Program-made: the position numbers and the translations under genes
Origin: Desulfovermiculus sp041686195
GTDB taxonomy: Bacteria > Desulfobacterota > Desulfovibrionia > Desulfovibrionales > Desulfothermaceae
DNA: 64,000 nt
Direction of reading: 5' to 3'
NCBI GenBank assembly: GCA_041686195.1
Contig: JAWLEI010000001.1
Span: forward strand, 124,001-188,000
Shown: positions 25,637 through 34,416 of the stretch, one piece after another
How the letters are laid out: each line of letters starts with the position of its first letter
Position numbering within the stretch: the stretch's first letter is position 1
Notes under the pieces: model-generated
What the model was told of the DNA's origin: nothing
The model's input: the letters and a program-made list of their open reading frames with translations, nothing else
Databases searched by the model: none

Positions 25637-28600
25637 ATGAGAAATAACAGATCACGATTTCCCAAGATTTTGCTCATAGCCCTGGCCCTGCCGGTTATCT
25701 TGCTCATCCTCACCTTTGGACTCATCCAAACCAGACCGGTCAAAAATCTGATTACTGCAAAAGTCAACAGTCTGGATCTGGGGGGAGTGGATATTGAGCT
25801 GGAAAATCTGAGCGGCCTGCTCCCCTTTCACATCCGGCTGGAGCGCTTATCCTGTTATGACCCCCACGGACAGTTTGCGAATGGACAAAACCTTAAGCTG
25901 GACATCTCCCCCTGGCGTCTGCTGAGAGGCAACCTGGAGATTGACCACCTGTCCTTGCGGGTCCTGGACCTACGCCGCCTGCCGCAGCTGCCGGACCAGG
26001 CCTCTCCGGAACCCGAGGCTGAGCCGTCCACAGGATTTGACCTGCCCCTTTCTGTCTTTATGCACGAAATTGAAATTCCCAGCCTGTCCCTCGGACCCGA
26101 CCTTCTTGGTCAACAGGCGGAGCTGGCCCTGTCCGCAAAAGGGAGCTGGCAATCCATAACCCAGTGGAACATGCTTTGCAATCTGAATCAAACCAATACC
26201 CGGGGGCTGAATCTGCACCTGGCCGCCGGCATGCAAGGGAGCGACTCCCGCCTGGATGTGGACGTTGATTTTCAGGACCAGCCGGACGGTCTGGCCCTGG
26301 GCCAGCTTGGGCTTGATCTGCCGGCTCCGTTGCGGCTGCGTATTCAGGGGACCGGACCTCTTGCCGACTGGAAAGGAAAAATACACCTTGATATGGACGG
26401 ACAGAGCCTGGCTGAAACCGATCTCGGGCTGCAGGCAGACTCAGACAGGTTTGAGGTCAGAGCAGATTCCAGCATTCAGCCGCAGCCCTTGCTGCCCAAG
26501 GCCTTGCGCCCTGTCCAATCCGGGCTGAAAACTGTGGACCTTTCTCTTGCGGCCACTGCCCAGCGCAACCTGCGTCAAGCCAGGCTCATGAAACTTACTG
26601 TGAACTCCGGCTTGGCCCGCATAAGATTCCAGGGCCAGGCTGATTTTACGGACCAGACAGGGAAAGGCTCTGGCTCAATTGTGTTTCCCAACCTGCAATC
26701 ACTGCAGCCCATGCTGGGCACCACTGTGTCCGGTTCAGCCCGGCTGGATATGCAGGCCCAAGGTGCATGGGCCAGCCCGGACCTTGTTTTCAGGGCCCGG
26801 GGGAATAAACTGCATGTGCACGGCCTTGATTTCAAGCAGACCGGACTGACCCTTCGCCCGCAGCTGATCAGATCTGATGCTGGCAGGCTGGAGCGTATCC
26901 TGGTCAACGCTGAGCTTCAGGCCGAGGCAGTGCATAAGGAGGGCCTGCCCCAGATTCCAGGGCCTTTGGAGGCCACCCTGCGCTCCAGTCTGGAACTCCC
27001 CGGGCCCGACCTGGACCTTGAAGCTTTGCACCTCGCCATGCCAGGGATAGACATGTCCGTCCGGGGACAGGCAAAGTCTTCCGGGCCGTATCAGGCCACC
27101 CTGCGCACTGAAATTGATGACCTAAGCAGCATCCCCCAATTGCAGAATACAGGCCTGAGCGCGGGGCTGCAGATGTCAAGCGAGGTCCAGGGCAATTGGC
27201 AGCAGGCCAGCCTGAAAAATGAACTGAGCGCTGTGCTCAAGGATATGCATGGGCTTCCGCAGACAGCAGATGAAATTCTCGGCCCCCAACTCACTGTCCA
27301 GTCCCAAACGTCTCTTCATTCAGGCCAGAAACTGACCCTGGAGACCCTGCGCATCCAAGGCCGACAGGTCGATATGCGGGCCCAGGGCGACATGGATCTT
27401 GACGGCAAGAAGCTGCGCGCCAGTTGGAGCGTGGACGGCCCGGACTTTTCTGCCTTAAACCACGAGGCATTTTCCGATATCTCCGGCATATTCAAGTCAT
27501 CTGGTCATATCAGCGGAGACCTGCAAGAGCTGACCACTTCTCTGGCCATCCAAGGCACCAACCTAACCGGTCCGGGCTTCAACGCCAGCACATTTCACAG
27601 CCAGTTTCAAGGCCGGATCCAACCCTTTAAGCCCAAAGTGCTCGGAGATATCCAGCTGCGACTTCAGGAAGACAGCCAGGAGATTGTGCTTCAAACCGGA
27701 ATCGACTTTGACCGTCAGATCCTGCGTCTGCCAGATGTGCACCTGCAAGCCCCGGAGACTGTCCTCACGGCCGCGGCAACCTACCAGAGCCAGGATCAAA
27801 GCATCCATTCCAAGCTTCAGCTGGAAGCTGGAAGTCTGCAGTGGCTGCAGGCCTTCACCCCTTCCAGGGCTCAAGGAGGCCTTGATATGAACGCTGAGGT
27901 CAACGGCCCCCTGTCCCAACCTCAGATATCTGCCGCCGGCCGGGTCCGAGACCTGCAAATGGCCGAGACAGCAATTGACTCCCTTGATTTTCAGACTGAC
28001 CTCAAAGATGCAAAGACCTTCACAGGGAGCCTGGAACTGGAAGGGGAAAACGTGCGCTATGGTGACACTCGGATAAGCCACCTGGACGTAGAGGCCGAAG
28101 GGTCCCAGGGTCAGATCAAGGCCTTATGCGCGGTTTCCGGCAAGACAGGTGAAGATTTTGACTTGCGCACCCAGGCCCAGATCACCGACCGGGAGGATTC
28201 TTTGCGCATAACTTTGCCTCAAGGGCAGGGGCATTACGGGGAGCTGCCGCTTTCCTGGTCCCATCCTTTGCAAGCCGCCCAGGCTGAACAAGGTTGGGAA
28301 CTGAGCTGGCCGGAACTCCACCTGGGCCAGGGCACAGTATCTATCCAGGGAAAGTCCGAAGGAAATGCTGTGCACGGATCGGTCCAGGCCCAAAACATTG
28401 ATCTGAATACACTGCCCCTTGCTCCTGGCTCTGATTTCACCGGGCAGGCTGATCTTGAAATCCAGCTCTCCGGGAGCAGAAGCGCCCCAGTTGTCCACCT
28501 CGATACCCGGATACGGAACCTGCAGTCCCAAATCGGACAGGCCGAGGACCTGCCCAAATTGAATGTCCAGGCTGCAGGGACTTTAGACAGCAAAGAGCTG

Positions 28601-30013
28601 CAGGCTGAAGTCTCTGTGGATGGGGATAAAGCCTTTGATCTCCAGAGCAGGCTGAATCTCCCTGTCGACTTTGCCCTCCATCCCTTCCAATTCCAGCCAA
28701 AGGGGAGCGTCTCCGGTCAAATCCAGGGACAGGCCGATCTGCAGGTCCTGTCCGCCAGTCTGCCCCTGGACGGACAGGATCTGGCCGGCACCCTGTCCAT
28801 GGACATCTCATGCTCCGGTTCCCTGCCCCTTCCCGAACTCCACGGAGAGTTGCAGCTTGCCCAGGGCAAATTCGAAAACGTGCAAACTGGGACCTTACTC
28901 CAGGAAATTCAAACCGTCATCCATCTTCAGGGGCACCGGGCAGTTATAAGTGAAATGCAGGCCACGGACGGCGAGCAGGGAAAAATCCAGGTTGCTGGAG
29001 AACTTGGCTTTGCTCCTGATCAGGATATATCCTATTCCCTGACCACCAGCCTGGATCAGGCCACCCTGGTCAGAATGGAACCAGCTACAGCCACTCTCAG
29101 TGGTTCCGTTGACCTCCAGGGCACTCCGTCTGGAGCAGATATCACGGGCGATCTCAAGGCATTTCCGGTGGAGATCGGCCTGCCTGACCCTGCACCATCC
29201 GGCTTGGATGGCTTGACAATCATCCAAGCCGGGGAACAGAAAAAATCAGAACTGGATTTTAATGGTCAGGACACTCCTTCTTTTGCCCAAAGCACAAACC
29301 TGGATTTGCAGGTGAATATACCCGGTGGATGTTATGTTCGCGGCCGGGGGCTGGACTCGGAATGGGAAGGGGATCTGCACATCCAAGGCACAGCTGCCCA
29401 GCCCCGTATATCCGGGTATATAGCTATTGTACGCGGCCATCTGAATTTATTGACTAAACGATTCACCCTGGATGAAGGCCGGGTGACCTTTCTGTCCCGG
29501 TTTCCGCCTCAGCCGGAGCTGGATCTGACCGCCCTCACATCAGTCCGGGACCTGCAGGCCAAGATTCACATCACTGGACCAGCCACAGAACCATCCCTGA
29601 CCCTGAGCTCTGAGCCGGCCCTGCCCCGGGACGAGATCCTGGCCCGGATCCTCTTTAATCGCGATTTGAGCCAAATCACCCCTGTCCAGGCCGTGAAGCT
29701 GGCCCTAGCCGTACGCACCCTGACCAGCGGGGGAAATGGCGGCTTCATGACCAGCCTTCGCCAGAATATGGGCCTGGATGAGCTGACAATCGAAACCCAG
29801 CAATCGCACTCAGACAGTGAAGATTCCTCCCAGGTCACACTTGGAGCTGGAAAATATCTGAGTGAGGATATATACTTTAAGGTTGAAAAAGGGCTGGAAG
29901 AAGATTCAGGTCGGGCCACTGTCAATATTCAGCTCACTCCGCGCTTCTCTGTTGAGTCCACAGCCGGTTCTGAACACCAAGGTCTGTATATATCCTGGTC
30001 CTATAGCTATTGA
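25637..30013 (+). CDS. tamB: translocation and assembly module subunit TamB
   Basis: A 1458-residue AsmA-like bridge protein. One N-terminal membrane helix (about 10-30) anchors it to the inner membrane; the long periplasmic part is made of repetitive beta-strand segments rich in DLQ/LQAQG patterns that form the hydrophobic groove in this family. The C-terminal DUF490/TamB domain (about 1110-1458) shows VRGRGLDSEWEGDLHIQG, GHLNLLTKRFTLDEG, EPSLTLSSEPALPRDEILARILF and the final ISWSYSY beta signature. It sits 84 nt after tamA, as expected for a TamAB pair. The likely role is lipid transport to, or protein assembly in, the outer membrane. Confidence 0.94.
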   Translation: MRNNRSRFPKILLIALALPVILLILTFGLIQTRPVKNLITAKVNSLDLGGVDIELENLSGLLPFHIRLERLSCYDPHGQFANGQNLKLDISPWRLLRGNLEIDHLSLRVLDLRRLPQLPDQASPEPEAEPSTGFDLPLSVFMHEIEIPSLSLGPDLLGQQAELALSAKGSWQSITQWNMLCNLNQTNTRGLNLHLAAGMQGSDSRLDVDVDFQDQPDGLALGQLGLDLPAPLRLRIQGTGPLADWKGKIHLDMDGQSLAETDLGLQADSDRFEVRADSSIQPQPLLPKALRPVQSGLKTVDLSLAATAQRNLRQARLMKLTVNSGLARIRFQGQADFTDQTGKGSGSIVFPNLQSLQPMLGTTVSGSARLDMQAQGAWASPDLVFRARGNKLHVHGLDFKQTGLTLRPQLIRSDAGRLERILVNAELQAEAVHKEGLPQIPGPLEATLRSSLELPGPDLDLEALHLAMPGIDMSVRGQAKSSGPYQATLRTEIDDLSSIPQLQNTGLSAGLQMSSEVQGNWQQASLKNELSAVLKDMHGLPQTADEILGPQLTVQSQTSLHSGQKLTLETLRIQGRQVDMRAQGDMDLDGKKLRASWSVDGPDFSALNHEAFSDISGIFKSSGHISGDLQELTTSLAIQGTNLTGPGFNASTFHSQFQGRIQPFKPKVLGDIQLRLQEDSQEIVLQTGIDFDRQILRLPDVHLQAPETVLTAAATYQSQDQSIHSKLQLEAGSLQWLQAFTPSRAQGGLDMNAEVNGPLSQPQISAAGRVRDLQMAETAIDSLDFQTDLKDAKTFTGSLELEGENVRYGDTRISHLDVEAEGSQGQIKALCAVSGKTGEDFDLRTQAQITDREDSLRITLPQGQGHYGELPLSWSHPLQAAQAEQGWELSWPELHLGQGTVSIQGKSEGNAVHGSVQAQNIDLNTLPLAPGSDFTGQADLEIQLSGSRSAPVVHLDTRIRNLQSQIGQAEDLPKLNVQAAGTLDSKELQAEVSVDGDKAFDLQSRLNLPVDFALHPFQFQPKGSVSGQIQGQADLQVLSASLPLDGQDLAGTLSMDISCSGSLPLPELHGELQLAQGKFENVQTGTLLQEIQTVIHLQGHRAVISEMQATDGEQGKIQVAGELGFAPDQDISYSLTTSLDQATLVRMEPATATLSGSVDLQGTPSGADITGDLKAFPVEIGLPDPAPSGLDGLTIIQAGEQKKSELDFNGQDTPSFAQSTNLDLQVNIPGGCYVRGRGLDSEWEGDLHIQGTAAQPRISGYIAIVRGHLNLLTKRFTLDEGRVTFLSRFPPQPELDLTALTSVRDLQAKIHITGPATEPSLTLSSEPALPRDEILARILFNRDLSQITPVQAVKLALAVRTLTSGGNGGFMTSLRQNMGLDELTIETQQSHSDSEDSSQVTLGAGKYLSEDIYFKVEKGLEEDSGRATVNIQLTPRFSVESTAGSEHQGLYISWSYSY

Positions 30014-30042
30014 TCGGGCACAGGACTCCCGGGGGATTGACG

Positions 30043-30104
30043 TGCTCTGGTATGAACAAGATCCAACTTGTTCGTCATTCCAGCTCAGGCGGGAATCCAG
30101 AGCA
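30043..30104. repeat. structured element with nested inverted repeats
   Basis: An outer 8-bp inverted repeat (TGCTCTGG 30043-30050 / CCAGAGCA 30097-30104) encloses two hairpins: GAACAAG/CTTGTTC (30054-30073, 6-nt loop) and ATTCC/GGAAT (30077-30096). The last resembles the dRS3/REP-type GTCATTCC...GGAATCC repeats of other bacteria. It lies 30 nt after tamB and may be a degraded mobile repeat or a processing/termination structure. Confidence 0.6.
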
Positions 30105-30128
30105 GATAGAGCGGCTTTATCCCAGATT

Positions 30129-30199
30129 GCCCGGCACTCACTTGCAGTGTGAATGTTCCAGGTAAGCAAAGAAAGTTATCCTGCAAGTGAGTGCCGGGC
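30129..30199. repeat. 19-bp perfect inverted repeat with 33-nt spacer
   Basis: GCCCGGCACTCACTTGCAG (30129-30147) recurs as its exact reverse complement at 30181-30199. Together with the preceding nested hairpins it forms a dense palindromic block downstream of tamB. It could be a terminator or the ends of a very short non-coding mobile element; no coding sequence lies between the arms. Confidence 0.75.
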
Positions 30200-30235
30200 C
30201 GGGCAATGACAGAGGGGTTAAGCCCTCAGTTTCAT

Positions 30236-30313
30236 TCATGATCAATCAGGCAAGTTCTCTTTTTGCCCGCTTTGGGGCAAAAATATTTCAGATTTGCCGG
30301 AGGCAAAGCTGAA
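30236..30313 (+). repeat. palindromic repeat, family A copy 2 (long form)
   Basis: Two hairpins in tandem: TTTTTGCCC/GGGCAAAAA (30260-30268 / 30275-30283) and TTCAGATTTGCC/GGCAAAGCTGAA (30287-30298 / 30302-30313, loop GGA, one mismatch). The whole 78-nt unit including the leading GATCAATC aligns in reverse orientation with 51093-51176, so it is a dispersed repeat rather than a chance hairpin. Confidence 0.75.
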
Positions 30314-30399
30314 CTCGGCCGGCCTCCCAGGAGGAGCATCCCGGCAAACTCCCACTTGAGAAACCAATATATATCCCTCCAGAGCCTGAATGCTTACCA

Positions 30400-30790
30400 A
30401 ATAAGGGCACTGATATCAATATAGCTTGATATTTGCATATCTTTTTTTCTCATACTTCCTGTTCTCAGGGCTTTTCAGTTCTCAAGAATCGCGCTTGGGG
30501 AAAAAAAATAACGACTTTTGGTTTTTCCCAGTTCATTATCAGGACCTCAGAAAAGAACTCTCACATGACTATCAGCCTCTCTCTTATTTAATTCTATTCA
30601 TTTTACATGCACAATTTGTTATAAACTGCATTTTTTAAATGTATTTTGAATATACTTTTACTGTTTAAATACCTACTAGGCGTATATCATATCTAGTTTT
30701 TCTACAAAAAATACTTCTCATATTTCGACCTGCATTTTTTTCCATTTTCCGATCCATTTTTTTTATAATTTTAAAATTTTCATATTTCCC
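30400..30790. other. AT-rich non-coding block upstream of metK
   Basis: Within the non-coding stretch between tamB and metK, about 390 nt are strikingly AT-rich with many A/T tracts (for example 30439-30446 and 30508-30516), unlike the GC-balanced surroundings. I see no credible gene: a 70-codon reading at 30426-30638 lacks a ribosome site and has a composition typical of AT-rich random sequence. The block ends at a near-consensus promoter, so it could supply upstream promoter contacts or curvature; a scar of horizontally acquired DNA is also possible. Confidence 0.6.
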
Positions 30791-30819
30791 TTGACAGCGC
30801 ACATACCCCCCTGTATATT
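30791..30819 (+). promoter_or_regulatory. sigma-70-type promoter for the metK group
   Basis: TTGACA (30791-30796), a 17-nt spacer, then TATATT (30814-30819): perfect -35 and a 5/6 -10 box at ideal spacing. Transcription would begin near 30826, about 400 nt before the metK start codon. It is the best promoter by eye in this window. Confidence 0.7.
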
Positions 30820-30825
30820 GCCATC

Positions 30826-31226
30826 ACATTCAGGCTGAGCCTATGGTTTATTTTTTTGCCATTTCGTGATCTCTGGCCAGGTGAGATGAGGCCTGAGAAC
30901 GTGGTGGGCAAGCTTTTTGAACAGGCTGAGCAACTGCTTGCGAGGCCAAGATGAACAATCAGCAAACTCAGGCCTTGAATGCCTAAACCAATGCACGCAA
31001 CGCATATCCGTTCAACGGTCTTCGCCCCCGACCCAAGCGAAATGTATCGCTTGGGCTCGCTTGCCTTTTACTGACCCCAATGCTCTCGGCAACCAGGGCT
31101 CTTTTCAGCCCAACCCAACGCAGTGTGCCCTGCAGGGTCAGTGGTGTTGCGGACCTGGCGTTGTGATCAGGCATCGATCAGCTGAGACTTGTTGAAAGGA
31201 AAAACTCAAAAATGAAGGAGAAAGCA
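30826..31226 (+). promoter_or_regulatory. long structured 5' leader of metK (candidate regulatory RNA)
   Basis: If the promoter at 30791-30819 is used, metK mRNA has a leader of about 400 nt. Visible helices: AGGCCTGAG (30889-30897) with CTCAGGCCT (30967-30975); nested GCAAGC/GCTTGC (30908-30913 / 30936-30941); CCCAAGCGA/TCGCTTGGG (31032-31040 / 31047-31055), with a second TCGCTT nearby that could compete; CTGACCC/GGGTCAG (31071-31077 / 31135-31141) enclosing GGGCT/AGCCC (31096-31100 / 31107-31111). I could not match it to the SAM-I, SAM-II or SAH riboswitch cores I know. It may sense a metabolite of the S-adenosylmethionine cycle, or simply be a long untranslated region. Confidence 0.45.
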
Positions 31227-32396
31227 ATGTTTGGAACCCCAGGAAAATACATGTTTACTTCCGAATCTGTGACCGAAGGCCATCCGGACAAGGTTGCTGA
31301 CAAGATCTCAGATTCCATTCTGGACAATCTTATTGTCCAAGACCCGGAATCCAGGGTGGCCTGCGAAAGCCTGGTTACCACCGGGCTAGTCTTTGTGGCT
31401 GGGGAAATCACCTCCAATGGATTCGCCGACTTCCCTCAAATCGCCCGTCAGACAGTAAAAGATATCGGATATGACAGCTCGGATATGGGTTTTGACTGGG
31501 AAACCTGTGCCGTTATTTCCTCCATTGACAAGCAGTCTGCAGACATTGCCCAGGGTGTGGATCGCAAGAGTCCTGAAGAACAAGGGGCTGGGGACCAAGG
31601 AATGATGTTCGGCTACGCCTGCAGAGAGACCGAGCCCTTGATGCCCGCTCCCATCCATTATGCCCACAAGCTCAGCCGTCGTCTGACCTATGTGCGCAAA
31701 AAAGGGATCCTGGACTACCTGCGTCCGGACGGAAAGACCCAGGTAGCCATGGAATACGAAAACGGGAAGCCGGTGCGCATTGACAACGTGGTGGTCTCTT
31801 CCCAGCACGATGATAAGGTTTCTTATGAAGACCTCAAAGAAGGCATCAAGCGGGAGGTCATTCGCAAGTCCCTGCCGGAAGAATTTATCGATGAGAAATT
31901 GCGCATCTTCATCAATCCTACCGGTCGGTTTGTGGTTGGTGGGCCTCTGGGTGACTGTGGTGTTACTGGCCGAAAGATCATCCAGGACACCTATGGCGGC
32001 ATGGGCGGCCACGGTGGCGGCGCCTTTTCCGGCAAGGACCCCTCCAAGGTTGACCGTTCTGCCGCTTATATGGCCCGTTATGTAGCCAAAAACGTGGTGG
32101 CCGCCAACCTGGCCGAGATCTGCGAAGTCCAGTTGGCATACGCCATCGGAATGGCCGACCCGGTCTCTGTTTTGGTCACCGCCCGCGGCACCGGGGAAGT
32201 GGACGATACCACCCTGACCAATGCCGTGCGGGAAGTCTTTGATCTTCGGCCCTACTATATCCTGGAGCGCCTCAATCTGAAACGGCCTATCTTTAAGGAT
32301 ACCTCCTGCTATGGCCATTTCGGCCGGGAGAACCCCAACTTTTCCTGGGAGCAAACCGATTCGGTCCAGGACCTGCGCACGGCCTGCAAAGTCTAG
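31227..32396 (+). CDS. metK: S-adenosylmethionine synthase
   Basis: Makes S-adenosylmethionine from methionine and ATP. The 389-residue protein begins MFGTPGKYMFTSESVTEGHPDK and has the ATP-binding GAGDQGMMFGYA and the P-loop-like GGAFSGKDPSKVDRSAAY signatures; the length fits the bacterial enzyme. AAGGAG 6 nt before ATG 31227 is a clear site, so the ATG at 31212, which lies across that site, is not the start. The gene heads a group with an adenosine-kinase-like gene, a betaine-forming methyltransferase and a methionine synthase, so it probably supplies the methyl donor for osmolyte synthesis as well as general methylation. Confidence 0.97.
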   Translation: MFGTPGKYMFTSESVTEGHPDKVADKISDSILDNLIVQDPESRVACESLVTTGLVFVAGEITSNGFADFPQIARQTVKDIGYDSSDMGFDWETCAVISSIDKQSADIAQGVDRKSPEEQGAGDQGMMFGYACRETEPLMPAPIHYAHKLSRRLTYVRKKGILDYLRPDGKTQVAMEYENGKPVRIDNVVVSSQHDDKVSYEDLKEGIKREVIRKSLPEEFIDEKLRIFINPTGRFVVGGPLGDCGVTGRKIIQDTYGGMGGHGGGAFSGKDPSKVDRSAAYMARYVAKNVVAANLAEICEVQLAYAIGMADPVSVLVTARGTGEVDDTTLTNAVREVFDLRPYYILERLNLKRPIFKDTSCYGHFGRENPNFSWEQTDSVQDLRTACKV

Positions 32397-32406
32397 ATTC
32401 ATCTGA

Positions 32407-32436
32407 AAAAGCCTGTTCTTGTCGGGACAGGCTTTT
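32407..32436 (+). terminator. hairpin after metK (terminator or attenuator)
   Basis: AAAAGCCTGT / ACAGGCTTTT forms a 10-bp stem around a 10-nt loop, starting 11 nt after the metK stop; the T-run is within the 3' arm. It may partly terminate transcription so that metK is expressed above the downstream genes. Confidence 0.65.
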
Positions 32437-32527
32437 CCCAACCCTGAAAACCCGCTCGCTTATTTCACAACCTGCTGCAAAACACTTTTTGCAAAGCCAA
32501 CAATCAACCGAACCTGGGACATAACTT

Positions 32528-33454
32528 ATGAGCATATATGTATCCGGATCCTTGGCTTATGACCGGATCATGAATTTTCCGGACAAGTTTTCCAATCACA
32601 TCCTTCCAGACAAATTACATATCTTAAATGTCTGCTTTCTGGTTCAAGATCTGGAAGAGCGGTTTGGAGGTACAGCCGGGAATATCGCCTATTCTTTGGC
32701 GCTTTTGGATGAAAAGGCAACCATTCTTGCTGCGGCTGGCAGCGACTATGAACGCTACCAGAAGTGGCTGAATAAGCACGGCATTAGCCAGGACGGAATC
32801 CGAACGGTCCAGGATGCGCCAACTGCCAGCGCCTACATCACAACCGACTATGCGGACAATCAGATTACAGCCTTTAATCCAGGGGCTATGAACGTACCGA
32901 CCAACGGCTTGTTTACTGACTTTGATACCTCCTCTGGACTGGCCATTGTTTCCCCTGGCAATCTCCAGGATATGGAGAAATATCCGGAGATATACCGGGG
33001 AAAAGGCATCCCCTTTATCTTTGATCCCGGCCAGAACATTCCGGCCTTTTCCGGGGCCCAGCTCAAAGCAATGATCAAAGGCGCTCAAATCCTTATCGCC
33101 AACGACTATGAGCTCAGCCTGATCATGCAGAGTACCGGCCTGGATAAGATCGGCCTTCTGCAGTTGACCTCAGCCATCATCACCACCCTGGGGGAAGAGG
33201 GATGCGTGGTCACTGAGCAATCCTCTGAACAAAAGGTCCCGGCTGTGAAGGTCAAGGATGCCCAAGATCCAACCGGGTGCGGAGATGCCTTCAGGTCAGG
33301 CTTGATCAAGGGTCTGCTTTTGGACAAAGATCTGAAGGATGCAGCCAAACTCGGGGCGACATGCGCCAGTTTTTGCGTTGAGCACAAAGGCACCCAGGAA
33401 CACCGGTTCACTGTTGACCAGTTTTGGAACCGTTTCGCCTCTGCATATGAATAA
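32528..33454 (+). CDS. PfkB-family kinase, probable adenosine kinase
   Basis: Ribokinase-family sugar/nucleoside kinase of 308 residues. It has the N-terminal YVSGSLAYDRIM strand, the GGTAGNIAYSLALL motif (47-60), and the PfkB signature DPTGCGDAFRSG near residue 250 with the catalytic Asp and anion hole. Placement between metK and a SAM-dependent methyltransferase favours adenosine as substrate: it would remove adenosine released from S-adenosylhomocysteine. Sugar kinases of the same family cannot be excluded from sequence alone. It is 131 nt after metK, past a hairpin, and 12 nt before the methyltransferase. Confidence 0.85.
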   Translation: MSIYVSGSLAYDRIMNFPDKFSNHILPDKLHILNVCFLVQDLEERFGGTAGNIAYSLALLDEKATILAAAGSDYERYQKWLNKHGISQDGIRTVQDAPTASAYITTDYADNQITAFNPGAMNVPTNGLFTDFDTSSGLAIVSPGNLQDMEKYPEIYRGKGIPFIFDPGQNIPAFSGAQLKAMIKGAQILIANDYELSLIMQSTGLDKIGLLQLTSAIITTLGEEGCVVTEQSSEQKVPAVKVKDAQDPTGCGDAFRSGLIKGLLLDKDLKDAAKLGATCASFCVEHKGTQEHRFTVDQFWNRFASAYE

Positions 33455-33466
33455 GGAGGAGTAACC

Positions 33467-34303
33467 ATGACCGATACATCGACAGCTGTGGAAACAGCCC
33501 GGGAATATTACAACAGTCACGATGCCCATACCTTTTACAATACCATCTGGGGCGGCGAAGACCTGCACATAGGCACCTACCGCCTCCCGGAAGACACCAT
33601 CTTTGATGCCAGCAGGCGCACTGTGCAGAAAATGGCCGCCCTCTCGGCCAACCTGACCGATCGCTCCTGGGTCTTGGACCTAGGTTCCGGAATCGGGGGC
33701 AGTGCCCGCTATCTGGCCAAGACTTCCGGCTGCCGGGTTGTGGCCTTGAATTTAAGCGAGGTGGAGAACGCAAGACACCGGAGCATGAACAAGGAACAGG
33801 GGGTCGATCACCTCATTGAGGTCATAGACGGCAATTTCGAATCCATTCCCAAAGAGGATTCATCCTTTGATCTGGTCTGGTCCCAGGACGCCATCCTGCA
33901 TAGCGGCAATCGGGCCCAGGTGCTGTCCGAGGCCAGCAGGGTCCTCAAATCCGGGGGAGAGATGATCTTTACCGACCCCATGCAGACAGAGGACTGTTTC
34001 CAGGAATTTTTAGATCCCATTTTGAAGCGCATTTTCCTGCAATCCCTGGCTACTCCAAGCTTTTACCGCCAAACCGCCCTGGAGCTGGACCTGGAATTGC
34101 TGGGCTACGACAATCAGCCCCAGCAATTGGTCAACCACTACGCCAAGGTCTTGGAAGAGACTGCGCACCGGGAACAGGGCCTCAAGGAGAAAGGGGTCAG
34201 TGAGGAGTACATTGCCCATATGAACGAAGGGCTTAAGAACTGGGTTCTGGGAGGTACTTACGGCCATCTGACCTGGGGTATTTTCCATTTTCGAAAGAAA
34301 TAG
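33467..34303 (+). CDS. sarcosine/dimethylglycine N-methyltransferase (betaine synthesis)
   Basis: Class I methyltransferase of 278 residues closely resembling halophile sarcosine-dimethylglycine methyltransferases (Ectothiorhodospira, about 279 aa), which convert sarcosine through dimethylglycine to glycine betaine with two SAM. The diagnostic N-terminus YYNSHDAHTFYNTIWGGEDLHIGTY (13-37) and motif I VLDLGSGIGGSARYLA (69-84) are present, and WSQDAILHSGNR marks the substrate loop. AAGGAGG precedes the ATG. The partner glycine-sarcosine methyltransferase is not in this window; either it lies elsewhere, or the cell imports sarcosine or dimethylglycine. Confidence 0.88.
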   Translation: MTDTSTAVETAREYYNSHDAHTFYNTIWGGEDLHIGTYRLPEDTIFDASRRTVQKMAALSANLTDRSWVLDLGSGIGGSARYLAKTSGCRVVALNLSEVENARHRSMNKEQGVDHLIEVIDGNFESIPKEDSSFDLVWSQDAILHSGNRAQVLSEASRVLKSGGEMIFTDPMQTEDCFQEFLDPILKRIFLQSLATPSFYRQTALELDLELLGYDNQPQQLVNHYAKVLEETAHREQGLKEKGVSEEYIAHMNEGLKNWVLGGTYGHLTWGIFHFRKK

Positions 34304-34335
34304 GGCCTGCCCAAAGCGTGGATGGCACGTGAAAC

Positions 34336-34363
34336 GAGCGGGAATTTATTTCCCGCACTGCTG
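34336..34363. repeat. short palindromic repeat, family B copy 1
   Basis: GCGGGAA-TTTAT-TTCCCGC hairpin with flanks, 24 of 28 positions identical to 51849-51876. It lies in the 113-nt gap between the methyltransferase and methionine synthase genes and could modulate expression of the latter. Confidence 0.7.
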
Positions 34364-34416
34364 AAGTCAGTTTATTCCTGTACTTGGAATCTCTAATATT
34401 TATAAGGTTGCCTTGT

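Noticed and set aside
30121..30320. Insertion sequence or transposon with terminal inverted repeats
   Set aside because: Inverted repeats are present but enclose only 33 nt, with no transposase and no visible target duplication.
30426..30638. 70-codon reading in the AT-rich block before metK
   Set aside because: No ribosome site, AT-driven Phe/Leu/Ile composition, and no motif; typical of chance readings in AT-rich DNA.
30826..31226. SAM or SAH riboswitch before metK
   Set aside because: Searched by eye for SAM-I (AGAGxGGxGGAGGGA, GGCAACC context), SAM-II and SAH (GAGGAGCGCUGC) cores; only an isolated GGCAACC at 31088-31094 was found, without the partner helices.
31386..32441. 351-codon open frame on the minus strand opposite metK
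   Set aside because: It is fully antisense to a clearly conserved gene; the length follows from GC-rich third positions of metK.
34325..34336. Possible second parS (CACGTGAAAC)
   Set aside because: Only one half of the palindrome is present; the left arm does not match, so ParB binding is unlikely.
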